Of a DNA stretch of 64,000 nucleotides, positions 1 to 10,062 are shown in pieces. Source of the DNA: Solenopsis invicta (Eukaryota > Arthropoda > Insecta > Hymenoptera > Formicidae); contig NC_052678.1 of assembly GCF_016802725.1 (NCBI RefSeq), positions 8,238,001 to 8,302,000 on the forward strand. The letters run 5' to 3'. The position numbers were made by a program, and so were the translations under genes. The notes beneath the pieces were generated by a model. It saw nothing but the letters and a program-made list of their open reading frames with translations. It was not told the DNA's origin and did no database searches. Numbering within the stretch: position 1 is the first letter of the stretch; each line of letters begins with the position of its first letter.

Positions 1-167
1 CGCATACGGAAATGTGATGGAAGTTCGGTGAATATCAACAGTTAATATAGACGCGGCGCAGTTAATGATGTAGCGAAAGCTTCGCGCAAAGCATTTTAAT
101 TGGCGTACGCGAAGCTCGCGCTTACGTAATCTCTTTAATCCGCGAAATTTACGCGTTAATCTGATCT

Positions 168-206
<39 letters not shown>

Positions 207-2439
207 TCCTCCCTTTCCTTTGCGTTTTTTTATTTCTTTCTTACCGCACTGTTTGCTACGTGCACACTAATTCCGCCGTAAAATTGGGAGCACTCTAAAT
301 AAAAGTTCAGTCATCGCAGGTACATATGTACCTACCGAGGACGTCGTTGGAAATTTTTCGAAACTGAAACCGCGCAGTACGACGTTGATTCGAATCGTGA
401 TATAGTATCGCACGAATACAGATATCCATAGGCGAATGGAGATGAAAGCCAGAAACATCATGGAATTCTCGGATGCGATGGAATTTACGTCAATATCGCG
501 AGCGGATCAAAAGAACGAAAAGAAACAATAAACGGAATCACCGCTGAGGTCGTCACCGCGATAAATTCGCCAAAATGGAAGCTTTTCGTGGAAGACTAGA
601 AACATGGATCTTTGGTGTGTATTTAGGAGACCGTTCTGTTAATCTAAATTTTGACTTCGGAAAACCCAATATACTTCGGGAGTCTCTCTCTCACCGAAAA
701 TGTAAATACTGAACAGCAATTTTGTTTCTCACAATTCATTAAAATTAATTGACACTTTTATTGCCAACGTTTCGTAAAATACATTTATAATCACTTTTTT
801 AAATCTTTAATCATATGTAGACAACTTTCAAAAGTTAACTGCGTAACAACATACTTTTACATAATATGATTGTCAAAAAAAAAGATGTTTCACAGGATTA
901 AATCAACATATCTGACGTTATTTATCTTCTCGAATGTTTTACAAATAAAGATCACGAAGTTGCCTTTCCGGTTGGACAACCGGTAAATTTCATTATTAAT
1001 TTGTGCGAGACAGCGTCCTCCGTAACATTGAAACCGATATTGAAGCGCTGTATAGAACTTATCCTTTCTACAAGTCCATCGCAAATTAACGGATGATTAT
1101 AACTTTACTTCTTAACCAAGAGAAGCGAGATCTATTATATATCGGTTTCAGTATACCGAGGAAAAAAACTCGAAATACAAGCAAATGTTACTTGTGACAT
1201 TTTCTTCAAAATTTATTGGTTAAAAAAACAGATAAATAAGTCTCTCAATCTTCTTATTGATTTGTTTGCACGGAATAAAATTTTATTTCGCCGTGCCTGA
1301 ATAAAGATTTAAAGTGAAATAAATTTATATTTCACGAATTATATTAAATATCTTTTTCTCAGTAGCGAATTTTGAACATGAGGACTTTAAAAACCGATAC
1401 ATTCATTAATAATTACATATTGCGCAATTTTAATACGATTACTGTAGTTATTACAGATTCTCCTATTGAAAATTTATTCTTTACCTCATAACTAAATGAA
1501 GCTTTTACAATTATCAAGAGCTAATTATCAAGCAATAATTATATTAAAACCTAGTAATTATCAGAGCAATCGTATTAAAATCGAGCAATATATACTTATC
1601 AACTTATCATTAACATATAATTCTGTTTTTCTGCTTTGTACGACCATATAACATATTAAACGGATTACACGTGCCGCTATCTCGTTAGGCTGCGATTAAT
1701 AATCGTACAGTCAAATAAATCTCGAGTCTATTGGGGTTCGTAACCCCAGTTAGCTGTGACACGTGAGCATCAGCCTAGCGTGTATAAATTCTATCGCCTT
1801 ATTGCTATGTACTTTGACATTTGCCAAAGATCACTCGTGGGCGCGATTGAGCCGGATAGGACTTGGGGGATGTAAGACGGCGCAAATTAGCTGTTTATCA
1901 TTTCAATATCAAACGTCTTGTGAATTATCTTGCAGGAACATTTGCCTCGGAGATGCGAAAAGTATGAATTGCTGCAAACGCCCCCGAACAAATAGAAGGT
2001 GAATATCAATCGAAGCGAAATTTATTCCACTTTTATCTCCGCGTTTATGTAAGAGCAAATAATTCTTATTGCGCAAGTTATTTGAATTGTGAAACTTTGT
2101 AAATTTTTATTTCTCTCTTTCTCTTTCTTTACGCGTGTACAAGAAGTTATTTTTCTTTTTTTTAACGTTTTAAGTGCGGATTCCAGTGAAGAGCGTCATA
2201 ACGTTGCAGCGAAATGCTGCAACAACGACTTTTTGATATAATTACGATATTGTTCTCGTGTAATGTGTATTTTCGCGGCCATTAACTTCATTTTTTATCT
2301 TTCCGAAACGAGAGTCCGTTTATGTTTCGAGTTCTCCCGATCCGCGATTTATGATTCGGGGAACCCAGCTGCGAGTGTGCCGCTGGCGTTATCTCGTTGG
2401 CGGTGCGCGTTGCGAAAAGTTAAAAGTCAAAGGGCTTAC
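1..2439 (-). other. dnc: dnc intron (partial) before the catalytic exons
   Basis: This stretch follows the donor of the 2440-2669 exon on the minus strand. I checked both strands for catalytic-domain exons (HD-motif region) and saw none. It contains a (CT)17 microsatellite near its left end and a short perfect hairpin around 1734-1748 (GGGGTT/AACCCC arms). The rest is AT-rich intronic DNA with no supportable gene. Confidence 0.75.
171..204. repeat. (CT)17 microsatellite
   Basis: Uninterrupted CT dinucleotide run of 34 nt inside the dnc intron, immediately after two ctgat units. Confidence 0.97.
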
Positions 2440-2669
2440 CTTGCCGAGCTCCTCCTCGTGCGGCGTTTCCACCCCGTGCAACGGCACACGTTCCCCGGTG
2501 AAGCTGTTGGTGTGTGTCAACGGCCGTTTCACGCCGCTGATGTGCGACATAGCGGCGGGGCCCCTTTGCACGCGGTCCTTCTTCTTCGCCGCTCGTGCAT
2601 CCACGCTTCCCGCCGCGGCGACCGCATCTTCGATTCGCAAAGACGGCAAATCCAGCTCCTGCTGCTTGT
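2440..2669 (-). CDS. dnc: dnc exon: end of UCR2 and lead-in to catalytic domain
   Basis: 230-nt internal exon (2 nt + 76 codons, ending in phase 0). It follows acceptor TCGCTCAG and ends at donor AAG|GTAAGC. With the G from the previous exon it starts DKQQELDLPSLRIED, the conserved end of UCR2. It continues through an Ala-rich and basic stretch (KKKDRVQRG) into MSHISGVKRPLTHTNSFTGE and then GVETPHEEELGK, which is the typical segment just before the PDE4 catalytic domain. The ISGVK motif and the HTNSFTGER segment are hallmarks of insect dunce. The variable Ala/basic stretch is the part least like other insects. The next exon (catalytic domain) would lie beyond position 1. Confidence 0.96.
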
Positions 2670-3493
2670 CTGAGCGAGCAGAGAAAAGGAAAGACGTGAA
2701 TAAACGTGCTACCGTGTTAATTAAGCGGCATTGACACGAGAGCGAGGTGAAAGGCGCTGACGCGCGAGTAAGATTACGCGTTTGGACAACAGCATCGTTC
2801 GCATCTCGCCCGAGCGCGTCCTCTCAATCTCCTCTCCCGCCACTATGCTACAATCTTAAAAAAAAAAAAAAAAAATATTTCGCCCGACTTTCGATAATCC
2901 GATTTCGATCGAGCGAAACTCGTTAGGAAATTATGTAACGAAATCAGCGTGTCGTAAATCGAATTTTGCGGAGATGCGCCGCGAGCGCTGGGGTTGCTCC
3001 GCTAAAAGCTGCAGTCGGGATATAGCGATTTTCGACGCGGCGTATAGCGCCGAGAAATCATCTTTTACATTCGTCCTGCGGAAGGACGCGTTCTTTCGAA
3101 TACAAAGGAATCGAGGGCGCGACTCGTCGATTATAAACCTTGCGCGACACCGATCGTTCGTTCGGACAAAGCGAGCTAACCAGAATGAATGGTCACGACG
3201 CGATACCGGCTACGGCTCTTTCAAGGGCTTTTAATGCGTAAGAGCGCTCGTTTTATTGCGCCCATAAACTTGCTTCCGGCGGTGGCCTCGTTAGACGCAG
3301 TCTCGCGAATTTCTTTCCCTTCGTTTTCTCTGGTATTCGCGAAAACGCAGTCTTTTCCTTGAAGAGGAGGGGAGGGGAGGAGGGAACGATGTACGTCATC
3401 TCCTGTTCGCCGCGTGCACCAACTTATAATTTACATCGCTTTATTCTCACGATAATAATTGCGATAAGAAAAAAAGAATCGCATTCGACTTAC
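2670..3493 (-). other. dnc: dnc intron, 824 nt
   Basis: Intron between the two most 3' exons in the window, with GTAAGT donor and CAG acceptor on the minus strand. It contains an 18-nt A run at 2858-2875 and a moderately CpG-rich part around 2960-3340, but no exon I can support. Confidence 0.9.
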
Positions 3494-3587
3494 CGAGGAA
3501 GGTGCTGCAGATGTATTCCGAGATCTGATTCCCAGACTTGGACGACTCCGAGAAATGCGATAGCTCCTTGTTCAGCATTCTCTTGAA
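3494..3587 (-). CDS. dnc: dnc exon: second part of UCR2
   Basis: 94-nt internal exon (31 codons + 1 nt). It is preceded on the minus strand by CTTTTTGTTACAG and followed by donor GTAAGT. It reads FKRMLNKELSHFSESSKSGN then QISEYICSTFL, the helical core of UCR2 and nearly invariant between insects and vertebrates (FKRMLNRELTHLSE in human PDE4). It starts in phase 0, so it can accept either the upstream UCR2 exon ending MASLK (long and short forms) or the separate first exon at 8574-8684 ending AVQ. As I recall, vertebrate PDE4 genes have a 94-nt exon with the same boundaries. This exon is therefore the common entry point for all isoforms seen here. Confidence 0.97.
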
Positions 3588-6500
3588 CTGTAACAAAAAG
3601 ATAAAAGCCGAACATTAGGAGAGCGATTTAGGAGAGTAGTTGTGGGTATAACACTTTGCGTCTGTGTTCCAAGAATCGATAAATTATCGCGATAGCGTAC
3701 AACAGTCTATTAATTGTATCCACAAATGATCCTTTCTGCAAAATCACTTTTCATTCACACGTAATTCAGATATTTTACCCTACGTAAGGTTTTAGTAAAC
3801 GCCGTTTCGGTTAAATTACCTGAGAGGGGGCAGAATCTATCGGCGTGTCCCTTCTGCTAAACCAACTCCAGATATACATTTGCCAGGGCGATAGGAAGAA
3901 AGTCATTTTCCCGGATTTACGATTTTTGTGGAAGAAGGGATAACGGCGAGGGCTAAGCTCTCGAAAGCTAGGCAGGCGGAAGAAGGGAGACGAGAAATCC
4001 GGATCACAGAAATGTACGACGGAAACCTCGGGAGGGAAACCGGTGAATCCTCTCCTCCCACGAGAGCCTTCTCTCATTCTCGCGTGTGCGCGATTCTCAA
4101 CCCTTATCTCGTCACGTGAATATTTACGTCGTTCCTGTGTACATCGTCCGTCGAAAACGTCGTTGGGGACATACGCACGCCGTCGTGCGGAGGCTCACAC
4201 GGGGCAAACAAAGCCGAACCTCCGTCATTTGCGCTTCCCTCTCTTATCAGCGCCACTATCATCGCGTATATCATCTTTGCACAGACGTGCGGCGAACGTG
4301 TGCGCATCCAGCCGGTCGGTAGATAAATGCAAATATATGTAGTTGCGCAAATATATACCGCCGGAGTAACGACCCGCGGGGCGGATTATCGGATAACACG
4401 CTGATCAAACGGACCTTTCGGTCCAATGTGTTTAGGCACGCGCGCGCCTCGTGCCGTCGCGCGTCACGTCGATCCGCTCGCGTTTACGCGAGAAATTCGC
4501 ATGGCAACTGTTGATTTTGTAGAGAGAATTTACGGAGGCTGCCTCGGACGATTTTACAGATTTTTCCACGCTCGTCATTCACTCTGTCGAGTCTCTCCTC
4601 TCCTATTTTGAACTTTACCGTTGCACTCGCTGAACTTTAACGTTTTGACGTAACCCCCTTTTGATGAAAATAGATAGACGCCTCGCATTTATCGGAACAA
4701 CTAATGTAATTATCGTGCGCCTGCAGCTTGCGCTTATTACATACGCTAGACGAGAAGGAACGAGCGATAAGGAGGTATAGATAGCACCTGCATTACCTTT
4801 TATCAAACCGCCTGCGGCAATTATTTCTCTTGTCTAACATAGTTACCGTTTGACGTACGGTAATTCAAATAATTTCGTCTCGCGGAGAATGCATCTTCGA
4901 GTGACGAAAATACAAGAGAAAAATGGAGAAATTGCAAGGGCCAAGAGACAAGAACATAAAAGAGGCGTGCCAGGTTGACACGGAGATTCCTGGCCGATTG
5001 CATTTTAATATTCATTCCCTCAATTTTACATTCGTAATTTTAGCAAAAATTCAATATCATAGGGCTTTTTAAATAAATCTGCTCGTTATCGATCTCGGGT
5101 CGTTCCTATCCTATCTATCGCTTTGCCCGACGAAAACGATTCGTCGAGAAACCTCAGAGGGGGGCGTGATTATTATTGTTCGAAGGAGCAAAGTTGTTTG
5201 CGCTCTTGTAAAATATCGGCATGGCGTTTATTGCGTTGCGTATTCGAACGTGACGTGCTGCCACGGTGCAAGACAGTAAGACCATAAAGATAAGGGGGGG
5301 ATTTCGAGAGGCTTAAGTGGGTCGATTCGGCAAAAACTCGGGTAAAACGCATGCGATCGCGTGAACGTAGGCGAATAATAAAATCGGCGCACAATCGGCG
5401 TCTGCCACCCTTCTCCCTTTTCCCGTTCAATATGGACTGACACGGGCTAATACACTTCTCATTTGGGTACACAATGGGATTTTCTAGGTGCGACGAATCC
5501 GACGAAAATCGAAGCCCGGTTTAACGACGGAGCGGCGTGTCGCGATGCGTGCGTTACAGCGCGAAACTAACAGCTCGCGCAATCTCGTTTCGGGTAGTCA
5601 CGTCGAGATTTCGCGAAGGAACAAAAGCCGCCATAAATTCAACACTATTTACAGACTATATATCTCCTTCCGCGATAATTTCTAGTACATTATACTCTAA
5701 CGAGACGCCGTCTCTCTCTTTCTCTCGCGTTTTGAAAGTAACGTAACAAGACATCTGTTGCCTTACGGTTCGACTAACGCATTAACGAGAATTTGTGAGA
5801 AGCATTTGGAGATCGCGTGGAGCTAGGTATAAATGTCTGCTTCCAGACTCCTAAATCTGACAAGTTCGTAATTAAGTCTTGTTTGTTTCACGCGAAAATA
5901 AGATTAACGCAACCTTCACAGGTATCATTGAAAGTGACGTCAAAAAACAGATGTAATATCCCTTATGGAAAAATACAGTTAGACTCGCCGTCTAAAAACT
6001 ATCGGGGCTAAGTGTACAATATTGGCCTTTTAATAACATCTCACAGTTTCTTCGTGAGTGTAATAGTATTTTTCACAAGCAGTTAACTGGCACGATGATA
6101 ATCGGACAAATAAGGATAAAAGATTAACAATTAAGTTTGATTAAACAATTTTGCAAGGCAGAACTATTTAACGACGTTATTAAAGAAAACGATTTCCACG
6201 AGAAAGTATTTACGGATATAAAACGTTGCAATTGCGCTTCTCTCAAATCCTATACAATCCAGATGGATTAGCCGGACTAACGGCAACGTCGCTGCGTCTA
6301 TTTGCGAGTCACCTTTTTTCTATAATTATCATTGAACTTTCATTGAAATGTCGCAGAAGGTCAAGTTCACGCTGTCGCACCTTACTGTCTGACGCGCACG
6401 GCTTTTATTAATCGCTCGTGGTAATCGTGCCGTCCCGCGCGATTCATTTTTCTACTTTCGAAATTTCGCCGAGCTGTACGCGCTAATCTTATTTCTCACT

Positions 6501-8203
6501 ATCATTACTCATTATTATCTGGACATCCCGATGGTTTCCTATTAGTCAGTATAAACAGCTCTTTCTCACCTGCCCTCTAAACTCTCAGGCAATCGTAAAA
6601 CTTTTCCCCGCGAGCTAGGCTCTCATAGAGCCACAAAGCCAGATAAAAGATAAACCTTTGCTACGTTACGAAAATGGGACAGCCATTAACTCGCCAGAAA
6701 CATTGGTTGGTACGTCCGGCGGGGCGCGAGCGCGTTACGTCAAAGGTACTTATATAAGAGGCGCATACTTTAATACTTTCATCCGGCTATTGGTGACTCG
6801 CAACCGTTATAAAATGCGTACGGACGTAATGTTGAGAAAATCACGGAAATCGTTTTTCTCGACGTGTTCTCGCGCGACGGGGATAAAACCACAAGCCGTC
6901 TGCTCGGCCGTCTCATTATTATGACGCGCGCGTGAGTTAGCATTATTAAATTCAGCGGGAACGCTTGACCCCGCGATATGCCCTCCTTATCTGCCAATAT
7001 CTCGAGTTTGGCGACCGTACAATCTGTCCGCATGTTCATTCGCGGATAATCATTACCGCGCGTACGTTTTATCAGTCTATTCGCGTTAAGCAACTCCAGC
7101 TGCGGGATTTTTTTTGTTGAGAGATCTCTTAATAAATACGGCGCAATCTGTTCCGAGTTTACAGCGTCTTGCACCGATATCAGACTCTTAGGCGAAGCTC
7201 AAAGGTCGATTCTTGAGAAACAACTTGATCGATCAGCCCTCGCCGATATATCTCCGTTCGGAGATAAGCGGGACTACTGCGCTTTCCACGCGAACGGATT
7301 TCGCGTTGAACCGCTTGTTAATCGTTTAATTTGCAATCGAGATCGCATCGCCGATTTAACATCCGAGATAATAATAGCGTATCTCAAGAGTCTTTTCAAT
7401 CCACTTTTCGCAGAAAATCTTCTTTCGAATAAATAACGATAAAGCTATTTTCAAAGTATTGACAGGTTTGATAACTAATTACAGAAAACACCAGCGATAT
7501 CACGATCTATAATTGGACAATGAGTGTATACCTGCTATTGCGCAATACGCATCCCATCGTTCTTCGCACTATTGTTCAGTAATTTAGAAAATCAGGTCAG
7601 ATGATTCAGATGAAGATGCGTCACTGGATGGTGATTCCACCCACCATGCATTAACCTCCGTCGCGACAACGGCAGTAAACGAACGTCCTCGGGCGATCGA
7701 TCGTCCGTCTTTCGAAATCGTCCCGCTTTTTTATTTGCTCGATTTACCGTGGCCATCTGCTGCTCACGTGAGTTCTAGCACGAATCCATGTTGATAAAGT
7801 CGGATATCATAGATATCGTATACATTAACATATTGCGTTTTTTCTTGAAACTTTCTCAAACTACATTCCTGTCTTTTAATCAATCAATCTCCTTGTTAAA
7901 AGCTGTGATTCGCTAAGAACGCGTCAAATCAGTATGCTATTTTGATTTCTGCGATCAATTTAATCATCAATAAACGCAATTTGATTTCAGCTTCGGAAAT
8001 TGGCTTTTCTGACCTTTTCCATTATTTTATAGCTTTGTTTATATTTGTTCTTAATTCTTAATCAAAATTCTCAATCAAAATCCTATAAACTGTAAGTAGA
8101 AACGCCGCATTGTCTGTATCGCTGCGTATTTCCGGAATAAACTAGGGCATCCATCACTTTTTTCCGAAGGCGGAAACGTAAAAAGTGAAAGTTTTTTTCT
8201 CTC
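3588..8203 (-). other. dnc: dnc intron, proximal part
   Basis: Intron between the second UCR2 exon and the alternative first exon (short-isoform intron 3588-8573, 4986 nt; part of the 33.9-kb intron for long isoforms). CpG is not depleted, notably at 3900-4620 and 5200-5640, but frames there lack splice support and resemble no known domain. No gene or RNA feature is supportable. Confidence 0.7.
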
Positions 8204-8420
8204 CTCAACTCCGATTAATTCAAAATCAATCAATTAAATTTATGAACTGCCAACTGCAAAACTGACCATATTATTTTGTTTTCTTTATCCATTTTCTGCA
8301 AATCAAAATTTATTTATATAAAATATAATGAAATTAGGTCAGGGATGATCAGTTTCAAGTTTCGCAGTTGGCAGTTCATTTTTTTCTTTTTTTTTTTTTT
8401 TAATTAATCGGAGTTGATGA
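8204..8420. repeat. Palindromic MITE-like element near the alternative exon
   Basis: Left segments CAACTCCGATTAATT and TGAACTGCCAACTGCAAAACTGA reappear as reverse complements in the right half (TCAGTTTC...CGCAGTTGGCAGTTCA at 8350-8378 and TTAATTAATCGGAGTTG at 8400-8416). This gives an imperfect stem of about 65 bp around an AT-rich centre. Weaker similarity (catccatcactttttt / tttttcatccagg) may extend the element to about 8150-8475. It lies in the intron just downstream of the exon donor at 8573, so it is transcribed in the short isoform. Family not recognised. Confidence 0.8.
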
Positions 8421-8573
8421 GACTGACGCGTTATCATTGAAGTTGATGGAGAAATTTTTCATTTTTCATCCAGGATATGTACACCGGGTTTAATCCCTTG
8501 GAAAAGAGAAGGCAACATCAGCTGGGATACGTCAACCCGATTAGGCGAGATTCAAGCATAATCCTCAAATTAC

Positions 8574-8684
8574 CTGCACCGCCACGATGCTAGCCAAGGC
8601 CGTGAGATCCGCCAGAGTCCTCAGGTAATTGAAATACCTAGCGGACTCGTCCATTTTGCCTGTTTCCACCTCGCCGCTTGTCAT
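8574..8684 (-). CDS. dnc: dnc alternative first coding exon (super-short isoform)
   Basis: On the minus strand ATG at 8684-8682, in a strong context (GCTACC ATG A), opens 37 codons ending in phase 0 at donor CAG|GTAATT. The peptide begins MTSGEVETGKMDESARYFNY and ends in a hydrophobic stretch ADLTALASIVAVQ. The phase fits the second UCR2 exon (3587), giving ...AVQ-FKRMLNKEL. In mammals the super-short, membrane-bound PDE4A1 joins its own short N-terminus at this same position; that is established knowledge. Such a protein would lack UCR1 and the first part of UCR2. The frame stays open upstream to a TAG near 8796 and a possible acceptor (TTTCAG|GCGTG) exists there, so use as an internal exon is not excluded. 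Exon status is well supported; isoform class is inference. Confidence 0.78.
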
Positions 8685-9310
8685 GGTAGCGGTCTGTCTC
8701 GTACCTGCGGCCTGCGACTTGCACAGCACACGCCTGAAAGAGTTCCCTCGCCGAGGAAAACTCCGGACGGAAAGAGAGTCCTCGGATTTTCCGCGTGACT
8801 ATGAGAAAAGGCGCACTAACTTTTCAACGCGTAGTTATCGGATCCCAACTCCACGCGATCGAAAAACAAATGGAGAAATTTCTCAGATCCTCTTCGCGTG
8901 GAAGGATTACACGTGTCGCGAACTATCGGCGAACTGCTCCAGTTCCGGACACCCGGAGGCGCGAGTTCGACGACCGGCGACCTATTCGGAGCGTGACGGA
9001 TCGGAGAGTAGTCACGGACCGGCACTTTTCGCTTTTGATTCACAGACAAATTCACCACTCACTCGTAGGCGCCTGCGAGCGGCACTACGGCTGCTGCCGA
9101 GCCGACTGCTGAGCGTGGTCTACGTGCCTGAATCGCAACGACCAGGCCTTTTATCTCGGCGGCAGCTGGCTATCTCTGTCTCTGTTCGTTCCACTCTTCC
9201 TTCTTTTTCACGTCTCGTACGTCTCGTGCGTGCAGCCGTCTCCCTCTCTATCTCCGTCTCTTTATTTGTCTGTCTCTCCCTTCGCTCTACTTCAGCGTAG
9301 TGGGGGATCG
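8685..9310 (-). promoter_or_regulatory. dnc: CpG-rich 5' UTR/promoter region of the short dnc isoform
   Basis: GC- and CpG-rich block immediately upstream (minus strand) of the alternative ATG, standing out from the AT-rich DNA on both sides. Its right end is rich in GA on the minus strand (GAGACAG and GAGACGGAGATAGAGAGGG-type runs at about 9230-9290), as is common in insect promoters. A TATA-like TATAGTA lies near 9355-9362. The start site cannot be fixed from sequence alone. The long plus-strand open frame across this block (8629-9300) is treated as a by-product of its GC content. Confidence 0.55.
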
Positions 9311-9631
9311 TGAAACGGAATGCATCGAAGCGAGTTGACACATGTACATGTGCGATACTATATGATGCTCGCACTGCTCCTGTATTTATCTCGCACGCGA
9401 ATGGATGTAAATTCTAAAGAGATCTAACGCGTCTTGTCGCGACAATAGTCGAAGTTAATTGCGCTTTAGTGGTTCTTTTCTTTTTCGTTGCCTGTTTCTA
9501 GATTGCAATCTTATCTACGCACAATAAGAAAATTTGCTTATCAAAGTTACCTGAAATCATTGCATTTTTTACACTTGAAAAATCATCGCTTTCTCCAACG
9601 GCCGAATGCATATTTAGCGCTTGCCTTACAT

Positions 9632-10062
9632 CCAGAGAAAAGTTTTTTCGATTAAAAAAATATTTGACCGAATCAAAGAAATGTGTGCATTGCTATGGAT
9701 TAAAGAATTTTTGATGTAAAAAAATTTCTTGGTTGCTCTTTTTTATTAAATTTTATTTTAAATTAAAGAAATGATTTGATTGTGTAACGTAAATCCGTTT
9801 TTTTAAATGGTTCAAAACAACCAAGTTATTTCTTTACATTTTTGTTACGAATTTTTCTTGGAATTAAAAAACTATTTGTTTAAATTTAAAAAATAATTTA
9901 AATTAAAATAATAATTTATTTACTTTGAAAAAAGACTAATAACATCATTTCTTGAAATCGAATAAATTTTCATTTTCCTCAAAGATACTTTCATTTCTCC
10001 TTGAAAAAGAGCCAAGTTGAAGAAAAAAGATTTCATCAATTTAAATATAACTTTTCTCTGAA
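9632..10062 (-). repeat. MITE family A, copy 1 (inverted relative to the others)
   Basis: AT-rich element of about 430 bp bounded by CCAGAGAAAAGTT and AACTTTTCTCTG, which are inverted copies of each other. The interior is the reverse complement of the elements at 52.0 and 55.5 kb (for example CAAAGAAATGTGTGCATTG against CAATGCACAAATTTCTTTG). No coding capacity, consistent with a non-autonomous DNA transposon. Confidence 0.8.

Noticed and set aside
1..2439. Search for the PDE4 catalytic-domain exons
   Set aside because: No HD-motif exon (HNSLHAADV or HDVDHPG type) on either strand, so these exons lie outside the window.
6779..7174. 131-codon minus-strand frame inside the dnc intron
   Set aside because: No homology recognised, no splice signals in phase with dnc exons, and overlapping frames on the other strand.
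8629..9300. 223-codon plus-strand open frame, the longest in the window
   Set aside because: It runs antisense through the dnc alternative exon and its CpG-rich 5' region. The product is Arg/Ser-rich low complexity with no domain. GC-rich DNA has few stop codons, and a second overlapping frame (8795-9112) shows the same effect.
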